A stretch of DNA of 64,000 nt from Tenodera sinensis (GCA_030765045.1 CM060964.1:313683128-313747127); one strand, 5' to 3'; positions 44,851 through 58,015 are shown, counted from the first letter of the stretch. Translations and numbers: made by a program. The notes: generated by a model from the letters alone, not told the origin.

Positions 44851-46271
44851 ATTCTCACTGAATCTTAAACTGAAATTGTAAAACAACACAATTCACGTCA
44901 AACAATTTTTGTCACTAAAAGTTTCTCAATACTCAGTGTCTCAGTTTATTTAACTTTTAGGGTAATTTAAACAACAGAGTGTATCGTTATGCAATCGTCC
45001 TTTTTCTCATGAGCTCATACAAAGTGCTCAATGAGTTTTGTGTGCAGTGAAGTGTTGTTTCAGGCTTCTCTGTGCCTACGATAAAATGTTTACTCATAAG
45101 ATCCTGAACCACTTTTGGTGAACATTTATCGCAATTAATACGAAACAGGTAAACGGTAAGCCATTATTGCATAATTTACGCAATAGGTATACAAATGGAT
45201 AGAGGTTTATCAAGTGTCACAAGCAGGTATTTTTAAAACCAATCCTCATTCTTTTCTTGACAAGTGACGATTTCCTTCCAGACACTACTGACTGTACTTT
45301 CTGTTTTGGACGGATGTCAGCTCAGAAAGAGAATTTTGTAAGTTTCTAGACAGCATAATAGTCAATGTTTTAACGATATACAGATGCCTGACATTCTTTT
45401 TGGCTTATAACAAAAGCCTATATGCGTATTTTTTTTAAATTCAAATTCTCCCTCTTGAAAGCGGAAATCAAAACCCCGTCGTACGGCAAACGCATCCTTT
45501 TCCCCAGTCATAACAAAAAGACAAACAAATGCGACATCTTCCGGATCGTTCAGTTATTACCTTCATCGGGCGGGGAGGGAAAGAGTTCTCAAAGTCCCAA
45601 CTTCCTCACTAACACTTGAGAAACAAAAGAAATTTCAGCAAGCGTAAGGCGAGTAAAAGGTTTTCAGTTTCCTTTCTGCTAAAAGGTATACGCATTTATT
45701 GTTATAACATATCCCTTTCTTTAGAGAAATGAGGGTTTTAATAAAGACATGAAGGGGAGGACACAAGAAAGACAAAGATGAATATTTTTTCAGACTAACA
45801 AAATCACAGAATAAAATGTGTTTCCCCTCTTTTATAGATGAATTAATCTACGAAAACGCATTCATTCATACAAAACGTATAAAAATTTATCATGATTATA
45901 ATCTGAATTTTCTTTTAAAATATCAAACGCTGTATTTGTTAGACTAATTTATTTAATGTTTTAAGGCAAGGAGAATTTGTCAAAAAATACACTTTTCTTG
46001 AGTGACTTTTGAATTGTGCTTTCATTAACTAAGCTGAATTTATAATAGCTTTCTTTGTCTTTCTTTTTAAGGTCAACGTGCTATGTTGTTTCTATAATTC
46101 TCTGCGTTACTGTCCTATCCCAAAGAGAGTAAGTAATACAGATGACAGTAGCCTAAATAAGGGTAGAGAATAGTAAACGTTAGGAAAAGAGTTATTTATC
46201 TTTATGTTAGTTGGTTTAATTTTAATTGTTTTTGTTATGATAGGGGAAGCTCTTTTTATTTCGTTGGAGCG
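44851..46271. other. Unassigned sequence
   Basis: A slightly GC-richer segment lies at 45460-45610 (frame 45422-45619 +, no motif). The rest is AT-rich. Confidence 0.35.
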
Positions 46272-46425
46272 AAAACTAGAGGAGTCTACTAACATGATCA
46301 AAAAAACGTAAACAGCGCGATCGATATGAAGTAATGCCTGATAGGTATGCAACACACCTAACGTACATGTAACGCGGATAGGTTCTACTTAGGATAATCT
46401 ACGGTAGTTTTACAACTCTAGTCAC
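46272..46425 (-). repeat. Repeat R, copy 2 (reverse)
   Basis: Reverse complement of the unit at 17355-17610, lacking about 60 bases present there. Conserved words on plus: 'ggtatgcaacacacctaacg', 'gatcgatatgaagtaatgcc' and 'ggtagttttacaactctag'. Confidence 0.65.
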
Positions 46426-47119
46426 GTGCAATTAGGAATGGCATGAGGTATAACAACCTTTACACGAAAACACTGTTGCACTTTTTAAATAAACAAAGTA
46501 TATTTCAAATGACTTGCGGTGAATTATCTTAAAGCCTATTCTCTGCAGTTGTTAGGATTATTTGTGTAATGATTTTCAGCTGTACTTGATCCACACAATT
46601 GTTTAGTGTTGCATCATCTTTTGCTGATAGAAAGCAATTCGTGTCGACCATTTATTTGGAAGAATGCTAACGATTTTCGCCACCACGCACAATTTACAAC
46701 AATAATATAATTGTATGTGTACAGACAGGTACAAGGAATAAAATTATTGCTCAACAACAGTGTTTTTACTCCAGTGGTTATCTAATAAAGTACATCCATC
46801 TACCACAGTTTTCATCGTTATTAAAATGAATTGTTATTATTACGGCTTTAATCTGAAAGCAAATTATAATTTAATATGATGCAGAATAGGGTCATTAAAA
46901 TGGACTAGTTTGAGGTCGGCATTATTCATTAATAAACTCATCTATGAAAAGCAATGAAGGCCGCAAAAGGTTGTTTTATGATATTGGATTTAGTTGGTCG
47001 ATTCACCTGCGCATATTTTATGCAGAGTAGCTTACACAGAGACGTCATCTGTGGAGGTTCGGCACGTCGTTTATACCACAATGTTTCCTTAACGAGCCTG
47101 GCCACAGAAGAATAAACTT
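46426..47119. other. Unassigned sequence
   Basis: Nothing recognised. Confidence 0.4.
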
Positions 47120-48080
47120 TTGTAAGAATACTTTGTGAAAGTGTGGGTAGAGAACTAAAGCCATCTACACACACTTCCACAAGGCACTCTTACAAAGTGT
47201 ATGCTTCTATCTACTTCTTATTAATCGAAGTAAACTTTTGCAAAACCAGTTTTATTACACATTTAGTTATACTGTCATTTACTCAGGAGAATGTCTTTGT
47301 CCTTGAACGCGCAATCGCGCTGCGGAGTGGGGAGCTTCTTGGCACGATGTAAATAGAGTAACACCAGCAGTTCAAAATTACTGTCTGAACGGCAGCAGAA
47401 CTGTAAGCAGTGCCAGTGTTGCTACAAGATTATATCGTGTGGTTTCTTGGGTCTCCTATAAACATAATTCATTTGTGTTATTATTGAAAGTATAGTCATA
47501 ATTGCTTTGTTCGATGCAGTAATGTAATGTATTAGTGATGCTCTTTTGCGTAATATTTATTGTCCCGGGAAAGAAAGGACAAGTCACTTTTGAAGCAGGG
47601 TGTAAAACGTCAGAGCGAGATAAATGAACAACAGCGCGTTATCTCAGGTTCACTTGTGTGAACCACAAGGTCATAGCTAAACTCCTGAGACAAATACAGT
47701 AAGTGTTCATACTAGGACAGTACAGGAGGCTACAGTGGTAGTCAGATATTTAAAAAGCGGGTCACTTTCAAATTTCATTCATAGCCTGACCACGAGAGGA
47801 AAAAAAAAAGAATAGCAACTTGGCAAATGAAAAAGGTATAAGAATTTGAAAAGTCAAATCAAATAACAAAGAATATATCGGAAATAGTTCATGCCACAAA
47901 ATATGTTATTTGACATGAACTGTGTGCGTTAAAAATATCTAAATCTTTTTTGTATTAACTTTTTGTCTACTGTTTACGAATGCACACCAAAGTATTCTCT
48001 TATGACTACAATATGCTAAGGACACTGAAGAAAGAAAGGGAGTTTGACATTTTGAGGACTTTTCCGCAGTAAGAGTAGTC
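47120..48080 (-). mobile_element. Family M, old reverse copy in two pieces
   Basis: Piece one (about 47150-47300) has 'ctacttcttattaatcgaag', 'taaacttttgcaaaacca'. Piece two (about 47755-48080) has 'aacaaagaatatatcggaaa', 'tagttcatgccacaaaa' and 'gaacacattaaa'-like words. About 450 bases between them (47300-47750) do not match the element and may be an insertion. Confidence 0.45.
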
Positions 48081-48129
48081 CAACCAGATGAAAGTATGTA
48101 TGCTTTTTAGGATAACTATGTTTGTTATT

Positions 48130-48137
48130 AGATATTA

Positions 48138-48208
<71 letters not shown>

Positions 48209-48240
48209 CATCATCATCATTATCATTATTATTATTGTTG
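48130..48240. repeat. ATT microsatellite with ATC units
   Basis: About 24 ATT units, then ATC and mixed units. The poly-Leu frame through it is an artefact. Confidence 0.95.
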
Positions 48241-48534
48241 TTATTACTATCTTATTTTATGTATTGGTTCCGAGATTATGTTTTGATATATCTATTTATA
48301 CGTTTTAAGTTGTCTCAGAGGTTTAACAAGGACAGATGACATCCTGATACCCGAAAATTTTAATTTTATTTTAATTTAATTTTAATTTTATTTTTTCAAT
48401 AAGACATTTCTTTAGTACAATAAGCTCAAGGGTAAAATAATAAAAATAAAATCTGGAATATAAAATGTCTATATATCAGGGCAAACAATTGATTGTTCTC
48501 ACATACAGAAGCCGTGCGCAGGCAAACTTTGAAA

Positions 48535-48605
48535 GGTAGAATGGAACATGAAAAATTCAATGCCATAGTCGGGATATGAACCACGGGTCAAATTTTCTAA
48601 AGGGA
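48535..48605 (-). mobile_element. SINE-E fragment, reverse
   Basis: On the minus strand it reads 'acccgtggttcatatcccga' (B-box) then 'ctatggcattgaatttttca', matching the forward SINE-E at 48640 and 56365. Confidence 0.65.
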
Positions 48606-48639
48606 AAATGCGTATCAGATGAAGAATTTAAGACCGTGC

Positions 48640-48900
48640 CGGCATGTTTCTATGGTAGCTCAGTAGTTAAATGCAGCGACACGTAGAGTGGAAGATTCGT
48701 GGTTCCCATCCCGGCTATGGTGTTGAATTTTTAATTTATGATTCTACTCTTCAAAAGCTGGAATTTTTAAATTGCAGATAATCTCCTGGGCTTATTAAAT
48801 GTGTAGATTAGTTTTACATCGTAACCGACATCCATGGTGGAGAGTCACCAGAGGACATCCTGACGCCTTAAGTTCAACTCTTCTTCTGCTCTTGTGTTTT
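48640..48900 (+). mobile_element. SINE-E, forward
   Basis: A-box-like 'tggtagctcagtagttaaat' and B-box 'ttcgtggttcccatcccg', then 'gctatggtgttgaatttt', a family-specific junction shared with 56450 and 61905. The body includes 'catcgtaaccgacatccatg'. It faces the reverse fragment at 48535. Confidence 0.75.
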
Positions 48901-51849
48901 TCCTAAGCAGAAACACTTGTCCTTCCTTCCGCCTTTCAAATACCAACTACCAACCATTATATGCATGCATGATCTAAACTGTTGTCGATCATCCTAATGT
49001 TAACACGGTCTATATAGTACAGAAGAGAAAAGCCTTCCTTATCCTCCATTGATTCTGACTAAACGGTCATTTTCGTACAAACGTGAGCGTTGTAAATTAC
49101 CCTCAAAGCCCTTTTAATAATTGTAGCTACACCTATTACTCCAATCACACCCTTTATTAAAACGTCGCTGTAATCATAAGATGCAGAAGAGGTATTACCA
49201 CGCATTGTGCTTAGCTGAAATGGGTATTCAGCTTCTTTACACAAAGGCAAGGTTATAAACGAACACTCTCTAAGATAAAGCGGAAATAAAGATTAAAATC
49301 AGACGTTGCGTGCGACTAGGAAAGAGCCGATGATTGAGAATATGTGGATCCTTAACCGGCTTAGCATAGCTCATTTCAAGAGCGCCACCGCTGCCGGAAG
49401 AGATATCCTTGATGTCATTTCCGGAGCTGTCGAGAGACGCCAATTACAGCGAAGAGGGTGCGGGAAATGGAATAATTAGCAAGTACGTGTGTGTAAGGGA
49501 GTGGAGTGAGACAATCTTCAACCCCTTCCTCCGGAGAAATGAATTTCATGTGCTGTGAAACGGGGTGAAGAATGACATCGTGGTTTAATTCAGGTTTGGG
49601 AATGCGTTTCGACATTTCTTCGGGCGCTATGACTCTATGAAAGCTCCACCTAGATCAAGAAGTCTCATCCTAAGTGAAAGTGAGGAATCCCGTGCAAGTC
49701 TCGTAATTCTGCTTTACTACTCGCAATGTACAGTACGCGCACTTTCTTTTGCGGTAGAAGTAAGTCTAAACTTGTTCTGCTATCTTACAGATTTGAGCTG
49801 CAACTGACATAGTTAAGAAGTGTTCTTCAAGCAAAAGAGCTGCATGACTGTGTAAAACTACCTTAGAGTAGTACACAAAGCATATAGAAAGAAAAGGAAA
49901 TAAAGAAAACAATTTCGTATGGAGTATATCTCTTTCCAGGATGTTGTCAAAAGCATTGATTTTATTTCTGTGAGGGCAGAAGTTTAAATGAGCAGAAATG
50001 TGGTAATTTATTGCTCTGAGCGGCTGTCGGGAAACGTGATACAATGCCCACACATTCCAAAACACTCAGAAATAAACTTCTGAATAGCCAAGTCTTTCAA
50101 TCCAGCCCTTCCCTTTATGCTTCGAGGGAAAGCGATTTAAATATAACGCTGAAAAAGGAGCGGGATGCAGAATGAGATGAGCATGGAGTGAAAACACATA
50201 TATACAAAGTAAAGAGAGAGGGGAGCACCAGACGGCAAAATACTTGCAATTTACAGATACGGGGCTTCCCTTTCTCTACGTCACTCTCTCCATCACCACA
50301 TATACATAACTCCGTGGAGTTTGCGCTCAACTGCTATCGCGTATGAAGATGGGAAAGGTTTTACTTAACTTTTCATCCGAAAATTACAACATTCAACGTC
50401 AGAACTTCTATTAAAACAGTAAATGAATATAGTTATAAACAGTTTCAGATGTTTTAGGTACCTATATAGTTACAATTGCAGAGCTTTAAAAAGCTTATGG
50501 TTTCTTATGACAATCTGCATTCAACTCCAAATTTCATTTTAATCTTTTAATTTGAATTTTAATCTTTTATTTTTGTTGGTTTGTTGTTTCTGCAGAGCAA
50601 TCACCAGAAAATGAACTGAGTGAATAAAGTGGTACATACTATGTACATTTCTGCAACAGACTTTAGAGGGAAATTTGAAAAGGATATACAAAGTAAGGTA
50701 CCCTAATTAGGTTTTTGTAAAAGCTATTCTGAATTTTTAATCAACGTTTTTAAGAGACTTGGTTTATGCAACACCTGAACCTGCTGTTAACAGATTTGTG
50801 GTTTTATCTAATAGCACTTCAGAAGTATAGATGATTTTTAAATACGCGAATATAAACACTACACTGAAATATTAATTTTAAAACGTATGCTCCCAGAAGA
50901 ATACAATATTTAAATTATTTGTATCTAAATTAATTTTTGTATCTATTATTTGTGTAGACAGTTGTTTCCGCAACCTAATGATTGCAAATGTGCAGCAAGC
51001 CCATCAAAGCATTGGAGAAGATACGGTCAAATAAACGTAAATTATATTTCAGAATTTTGATTCCTATTTGAAGACTTGAACCACTTATTCTCTCACTTTG
51101 CGAAATGCAAATTTTAAAGCGCGAGTGAGGATAAAAAAAGAGAGGGAGAGAGAAAGACAGAAGATCAATTTGCCATTTGTGAGTAATATAGCACAACTGC
51201 TGAAGCTATGCGATCTTCACTAACATTGTATTATGTATAGTTCAGCACTAACGTTTAACATCAGCATTTAGAGTTCTAGACCATTCATGGGAGTCTATTC
51301 ATGAGCGAGTATGGAAATAAAATGCTAACGGTTGTATTGGATATGCTTGGAAGGATAAATGGGAGAATTACTACTTAATGGCTACTAAATTACAACTAAA
51401 ATTGGCAAAAAATCTGAGTATGTTCTAACCTTAAACACACGGGATCTAGGGCAGCAAATTTGGTATACAATAACCTTACACCTAGGTTTGTTCATGTGTC
51501 TCTCTGGCTGTGCACGTGAAATCGGTATTAAAGGGGACTGTCAAGTTCCGAAGAGCTGTTTGTCTCCATTTGTCAGCCCAGGAGACGTACCCTCCAAGAC
51601 AAATCGAGCAATGTCTTCCCCGATACACTGTCCTCTTTGTTATTTATGATGATCGAAACGCTGAGTGTACCATTTCCCTACCACACAGCACAAGGGTTTT
51701 AACTTCACTATACGCCTTTAGAATTGTATCATATCGAAATGATACGCAAACGTTAAATTTGTATTTGTATTTATTTGCTTTATTACTGCATATGATAATT
51801 TATATATTCTTAATATAATTAAATCACTTTACATTACTAAGAGGTGCTA
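48901..51849. other. Unassigned, apparently single-copy sequence
   Basis: The largest stretch without a recognised repeat. Frames at 49415-49615 (-), 49766-50065 (-), 50115-50330 (-) and 51510-51818 (+) lack motifs. 49380-49600 and 51500-51700 are a little richer in G and C. No exon could be supported. Confidence 0.35.
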
Positions 51850-53450
51850 TTCTATATTTCAGTCCGTCATACACTCAACACCGAGGCTATTATTGTATGG
51901 CAGACCACAGTTAACTTCTTCCTCTTTTCTATTTATTTTTCTGTACAATTTTTCTTTTGTTCCTCCAATATAGGTATATACCAAAATTGTATATATCCTT
52001 CCTTCTTCAACTTCATTATCTTAATTTTTTTTTCTCGCATTCTTTTGGTATAAACTGTTCTCTTCATAACTTCGCTTCCTCACATTCTAATTTACCGAAT
52101 AAGCCATTATCTGCCCTTCCATATAAAGGGCAACTATTTAGGTTCACCCCCTATCTGTCTCCTCTACACTTAACCTTGTCTATGCCCAACCTTCCCACCA
52201 CAATCTATTACAAACATCTACATAGTTCTCTCTGTCCCAATTCATCTTCAGTTATCTATACAACATTAAACTTTTCTTATCTCTGAGACTTTGAAATAAT
52301 TCTACCGAGCGGGATGGCTCAGGCGGTAACGTCTGTGGCCCGCATTCTGGAGGTCACGGGTTCGATCCTCGTGGCCGCGCACTCTGACATGGGTTTTTCG
52401 TGGTTTCCTCGTGTCACTTAGGCGAATGCTGGGGTACATTATTTCATACCACGGTTTCCTTTCCCTCATTTCCCTTCATTCCATTTCCTTATCATCTTAC
52501 AGTTGTGCTTTCAGGCGTGTAGTGTTGGCAGTGCCAGGTAGATGGCGTGGTTGATCGCACATGGTAACTGCTGTTCTCGGCGCTAGGTGGCGTTTGGCCG
52601 GCCCTTGTCCATCGTCGGGGGGACACTCAGTGCGACACCGGACCCGCGGTGTGATGGCTGCTTGGCGGGGCCTGCTGACGGGATGAAGAGATCTCAGCAC
52701 TTGTTAGGGACTTCCGCGCGTCTCTGTGGCCTGCCTAGCTGCGGCCCTCAGTGGCACCTTCGGTTTCCTCATTTTATCCTTGCCTCCTGGGGGGTGGTAA
52801 CCACAGTAGATCTGTGTAGCTCAAAGTGAGCGCGGTGTCCCCCTCTTTACCTTTGAAATAGTCCTTGTTTCTCAACATTCTCCACTCATTTCCTACTTCT
52901 CTCCAAAAACCTCTAAATTGCCTATCCCTCTATTCCCATTTGTTACCGATTCCATTTCCTGTAAAATTCTTCTCATATCCTAAGCTCATTTGTGCCATCT
53001 TTTTTCTCTTGCGTTATTAAGCGTTGTTTCAGAATATTTTGATCACGTAGTGATTTTATTCTAGGAATATTTCAATATACTTTCTACTATAATGTCTTTT
53101 CCTCCCATTTTTCCCACTTGTAACATCGCAGCTCCATTTGGTGTTGCTATGGGTAAACCCAATACCCGTTTGCAAACATTTATGCGTATTTTATCTACCA
53201 TGCACCATCCTTCCTCATTTCCCTAAATATCTGATCCTTAGATCATTATTGCCTCCACTTCCGTTTTATACACCCCTTCGAAAAAACTTATTTACATTTC
53301 CATCGTTTTATACTACGTCATTCATTGTTAATTTTCCCCTGGCTAAGACGCTCGTTCTCTTTATCTATTTCCTCCAAAACATCATCAGTAACTAGATTAA
53401 GTAATGTAGGACTGAGTTTACAGTCTTAAACCCATATTGCTGCAAACGGT
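51850..53450 (-). pseudogene. Degenerate LINE reverse transcriptase, interrupted by a SINE-C
   Basis: The only clear protein block is at 53445-53350 on the minus strand: 'CKLSPTLLNLVTDDVLEEID', matching the RT segment 'GC.LSP.LFN..IDD.LEE'. Lower coordinates would hold the rest of the RT, but frames there are too broken to align by eye; pyrimidine-rich plus-strand text of the kind seen in antisense LINEs continues to about 51850. A SINE-C (52304-52850) lies inside. Confidence is good for the short block and low for the full span. Confidence 0.5.
52304..52850 (+). mobile_element. SINE-C (short-tail subtype), complete, with target-site duplication
   Basis: The head has 'gatggctcaggcggtaac' (A-box-like) and 'gtcacgggttcgatcctcg' (B-box). 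The body is 'atgggtttttcgtggtttcc' and 'cttaggcgaatgctggggt'; the tail is 'tgttctcggcgctaggtgg' and 'ttgttagggacttccgcgcg'. The 15-base duplication is CTTTGAAATAATTCT at 52289-52303 and CTTTGAAATAGTCCT at 52851-52865. At 547 bases it is long for a SINE. Confidence 0.93.
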
Positions 53451-53627
53451 ATAGCTATATAATGTATAAATAACCAAAGTTACCATACACTACATATTAG
53501 CCCAAAATTCTCTTTTTAAATAAATAAACCTTTCTCAACAACTCATAAAAGAACAGTTGCAAATGGGAAAATATTTGGAAGCTTTTGGGACCTGGAACTA
53601 ATACTTTTATAATAGGATACTCACATT

Positions 53628-54060
53628 ACTTTCTCTACTCTTGTACAATTTTTTACACCTTACGCCAATAATAAGTATAGTAATATGTTCGTCGCTTTGC
53701 TTATACGGTACATGAAGCAAAAATGAATAAGAGAGGGATATGTAGATATATGTAACAAACAAGAAAGTGTGTGCTTATCCGAGGGGCGGATGGAGTGGGC
53801 CACCTGGTATGTACATGCATCTAATAATGAGCTCAATTGTTTTCTTTGAGTTGTAAGTCCTACCTGACTATTGGGGTTTCTAAGTTATATAAAATTCGAA
53901 CAAGAATGAATAAAAGCCTCTCATACGCTCACATAAATGGGGCCCAGTGTATTTAAATGCTTTTTAGGAGGTTCAGAGGACCTTAAACCCTGTATTTATA
54001 TTAAATCTCTCTGTCAAACATTTGAGGAGAATAAACTACTTCCTTTTCTAATAAAATTTC
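53628..54060 (-). mobile_element. Family M, reverse, internally deleted
   Basis: The right end at 53628 ('ctcacattactttctctact') and left part at 53955-54050 ('tttttaggaggttcagagga', 'ttatattaaatctctctgtc', 'ctacttccttttctaataaa') are both present in the correct reversed order. The middle is shorter than in full copies and mostly unrecognisable. Confidence 0.55.
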
Positions 54061-55539
54061 TTACATTGTATTATGGTTTGTTATATGTTTAACCAAATAA
54101 AACCTCTCCTATAAACCTGCGTTTTGGATTATAAAATGCAGTTACTATCTCTCGATCGAAAATTCTAATGAGCAAAGTAGCAGGTGCATTTGCTATGTCC
54201 TGGATCTCACGGAAGGCATGCGTTTTTCCCACTTCTGTATTAGTTTTTTATTTAGTATATCTCCCGCATTCATTCTTGAATTCATTAGCGAATTCATTCT
54301 TGGTATTCTGGTATGCGAAAAATTATGGCTCGTGTTGTTTGATGCAATATGCAGCGTGAACCGCCTGCCCCTGAGAACAGTGGACTGTAAAGTATTGTCG
54401 TACGGATATTACTGTGTATATGCTGAGTTAAGTTTGTGATAATCTCTCCTTTAATTTCAAAGTTAAAAAGAAAACAATTTCATAGTAAAACTCTTAGGTG
54501 ATTGCTAACGTTCTTGAATACATGAAGGTAGAGACCAAGAATATTCTACTGAGCTATTAAAAAAACTCACAAGAATGAGTTGCTGCAGCCCCTATAGCGT
54601 CTCGTACAATTCTGTTCACATAATTTTCCAAAAAGAGTAAAAACATGAAGAGGAAAAAAGCATCATTTGGGGCTCGAAAAAGAAGTCTCGACAAGAGCAA
54701 CATAAAGTAACGAAAAATGGAATAAAGAAATGAAAGAATTATAATTGAAGACAATAGGATGGAAAGCAATAACGAGGCTAATGAAATTATTTATGATAAT
54801 TCCACAGAGGACGAAGGTATGTCTCGCATAAAGGAAATAAAATGTGTTGAAGTACTTAACTGCTTTATTCATTGTGAATTGAAACCGTTATTGGATCTAT
54901 GGTATTTAATTTGTTAATGGCTGTGTGAGCTCTCCGTACAGAGATATGTGAAATACATTCCAGTAATACCTGTGCGGATGACTTCATCACATGAGATAAC
55001 TCTGCTACTAAAGGCAGGAAGGCAAGTGACTCGCAGCTAAGCTTTCATTTAAATGTTTCAGTGTTTAAGAACAATTGTAGATCGTAGCATGCCCCAAGAG
55101 TTATCTCAGTTAAACCTTGGTTTTGTCGCAGAAGAAGTCGTTCTTTGCTCGCGATTGCCGAAGTCAGGAGTAGTTGCCTTGGGGCTATACTAATTCGTTA
55201 TATCCCATAGTTTAATGTGAAATTCTAAATTGTGGCTATGGAAATGTCAGTCATCCTTCAAAGCCCTGGTGTCCACTATCTCTGATAGTATGATCAAACC
55301 ATTAAGCCTACTCCGAGACCTTATATTATTTAAGTTGACCGACGACTCAAGATAAACGATGAGCGAGGATTTTCCCTTTTAACTGATAAATAGGTAATGT
55401 TAAATACCTAAACAAACTTCAATGGAACAAAGGGCGTAAAAATACCAAATGGTTGGCTTCTGTGTCATTTGAACTCGTACAAAGCACAACATTAGTTTGG
55501 CAAAGTATTGGTAGTAAACATAGAACAAATCAGATGTGT
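54061..55539. other. Unassigned sequence
   Basis: A short direct repeat of 'attcattcttg' lies at 54268-54302. Frames at 54168-54439 (+) and 54557-54872 (-) lack motifs. Confidence 0.35.
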
Positions 55540-56600
55540 TGCACTCACGCAACTTTCTCTACTCATTCTTCTAGAAAACATCCTTACAAAAGCGTATTCT
55601 TCTGCTTCTTGTTAATACAGATAAATCTCATTACACATTTAAACATTTGATGTAGGTATAAGAAGAATACAGTAAGCTAAAATAAAATATTTTCAAACCC
55701 ACTCGCTACATATGGCTTTATAATTTAGTTATCTTTGTATGCACACGAAAGAAAGGCAGAAAGAAAAAGGAATTAAATAAAAAGTGAATAGCCTTTGGCA
55801 GTTAAGAAAAATACAAAGTATTTGAAAACACAAATAAGTAACAAAGAATATCTTGTAAATTTCATTTGGCATAACAGGATCTACATTTCTTTTGTACTAA
55901 GATTTTGTCCATCCCTTACGATTCACCAAATACACAAGTTATTCAGAATAAAGAGAATTTCACGGGCTATTTCCAGAAAATTGAACACATAGTAAATTTC
56001 ATTTCTCGTGAAAATATATTAAACATACAGTATTTTAATAGAGAAAATCAACATTTTACAGACATTCTCCTTGTAAAAGGTAGTTTGGTGTGGGGGACTT
56101 CCTTGAAAATATTAATACCAAATCCTGGAAAATGCTCAACTTAAATACCAAGCTTGGAATTAACGACTTTTACATGCATGAACTTTTTTCTAAAAACAAT
56201 TTTTATTTGGAAATTAATTGTTCTTTCACACGGAGATCTTAAATACATATGAGATGATGTACCTTGATGGCGAATTACTGTGTTGTAAGTGCTGAAGTCC
56301 CGGGTTTCATAGTTTAACCAATTATAAGGTCACTCAATGCTTAAGTTGGAGAATTTTATGTATCAGGACGTTGGTCATGGTAGTTCAGTGGTTCGAGCAG
56401 TCGGACGGAGCCTGGAAGATCCATGGTTCAAATCCCGGCTATGGCAGTGAATTTTTCAGTCTTACTCTACCCCTTTACAATTTTGTATTTACTCAGGGAA
56501 CCTCAAAGCTGTATGTATGTCCAACAAAAACTTGGTACCGCATTTTCGGGTGGAATACAATACTTCCTCTACTTACTATAGTAGGGAAAGTAAAAACTAT
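55540..56600 (-). mobile_element. Family M, reverse, full length, carrying nested SINEs
   Basis: The right end 'cagatgtgttgcactcacgc' plus 'aactttctctactc' is at 55530-55562. The interior is 'agtaacaaagaatatcttg', 'ccagaaaattgaacacatag' and 'tacagtattttaatagag'. The left end 'cgcattttcgggtggaatac', 'aatacttcctctacttacta' and 'tagggaaagt' ends near 56594. The unit is lengthened by about 280 bases of inserted SINE-like sequence at 56215-56490, just where the GT site would be. Confidence 0.8.
56250..56470 (+). mobile_element. SINE-E and a second tRNA-like head nested in M
   Basis: A first tRNA-like segment (56258-56320) has 'gtgctgaagtcccgggtttc' as a B-box. A second at 56375-56450 has 'tcatggtagttcagtggttc' and 'gatccatggttcaaatccc', followed by the SINE-E junction 'ggctatggcagtgaattttt'. 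Both face forward inside the reverse M copy, so they arrived after it. Confidence 0.65.
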
Positions 56601-56654
56601 CTAAAGTCCTAACATTCATTATTATAATACACATCTAGTGAATTTAACATCAAT

Positions 56655-56785
56655 GATGTTTCAGGTTCGTAGTGTCTAGCGGCGCCAGACATTTGGCGTG
56701 CAAACTTGCGCATTGAAATACTGTTCTCGGCGCTAGATCGCGTTGTGTGGTCGCTGTCCTCTAGTCGAGGGACGCTTGTACACTC
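56655..56785 (+). mobile_element. SINE-C (short-tail subtype) fragment
   Basis: 'tttcaggttcgtagtgtcta', 'tgttctcggcgctagatcgc' and 'ctctagtcgagggacgctt' match 52508-52625. Head and tail are absent. Confidence 0.65.
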
Positions 56786-57759
56786 ACTTCCATTGATGCC
56801 GCCCCCGCAGCTTCTAGCAAGGAGGAGGTGTGCGTATTTGTTTACTTTTTCGCGCACGCAGTGGCGTTGCGTTTCACGTGCATAGTTAAGATTATTCAGA
56901 TATAAATATTTAACTTTGAGCAATGTGATTCAAATGGCAATTTGGCTTCCCACACATCCAGAATTCTTCCCTGATGCACCTCCGCAATATTTCCATACAT
57001 CACGTTAACTACGGTTAAAGGACACTGAGAATGAATTTTCTAAATTAATCAATTTGACATCTGTTTACTTGAAAATTGGCTCACTTAGTATGAATAAATA
57101 AAGAGATGACTGTGCAAAAGCCCAATGTTCTAGCTGAAATATTTTCTCAGATAATACAATTAATGCCATTTATTAGCAAAAAAGGTGCATTTATTAAAAA
57201 CTGCCATCACATTTTTCAGTGAAATATACTAGTGGTATTTTCTGATTAAACTATTTGGCTGAAGTTAATACTATTACTTGCAGAGAAATAAATGTTTGTT
57301 ACATTTAACGAAGTTGTTAGAGTTAAAACTCCTTTTCATTTCAGGATAAACTACTTTTTGTAAGCCAACGAATAAAGCAATCGTCAAGTGCATATTTGAA
57401 TCGTTAAGTAACACATTTGGAGTTATGTATGCAAATTTACATACAAATCAGATCAAAGCTGAAATGTAAGGAATAAATTTCATACAAAACGCAAATCTGA
57501 GGAAAAACAAGCACCAGTGTGGTACACCACACGCACGGGTAATCTAAACATATTGCTAGACTTTTGAAAATGGCGGATGGTGAAAAATATTTCGCCAAAA
57601 TGATTCACAGATGTCTATAGGATATTTATATGACGTAATTAAAAAACCAAAAATGACATTTTCAACTAAAAATGCATTCCTAAGATACACCGCTGCTTGG
57701 TCGAACAACAATAGCAGAACGCTTCACGCACTCCCCTCCCTGTTATGTACGTGCTGGCT
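56786..57759. other. Unassigned sequence
   Basis: Mostly AT-rich, nothing recognised. Confidence 0.4.
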
Positions 57760-58015
57760 GAGAAGGTTGGTAAAATCAGTAGGCGCGGCATTTCTGGAAC
57801 CCAGGGTACAATACCGTAACGGGGTGATGGTTGCTGCTCGGCAAGGGGCCAGAATGAAGGGATATCAGCACTTGTTAAAGACTTCCGCGCGTCTCTGTGG
57901 TACGTATGCCTGTAAGCTGTGGCATCCTACGGTTCCCTCACTTCATTCCTCCTGGGAGGCGATCTATGTAGATCGAAGTGTGCGAGCTGACCCCTTCCGT
58001 GTTATCACCCTATCC
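57760..58015 (+). mobile_element. SINE-C (short-tail subtype) tail fragment
   Basis: 'gatatcagcacttgttaaag', 'acttccgcgcgtctctgtgg', 'catcctacggttccctcac' and 'cctgggaggcgatctatgta' match 52683-52840. The 138-residue frame at 57611-58027 is incidental. Confidence 0.75.
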
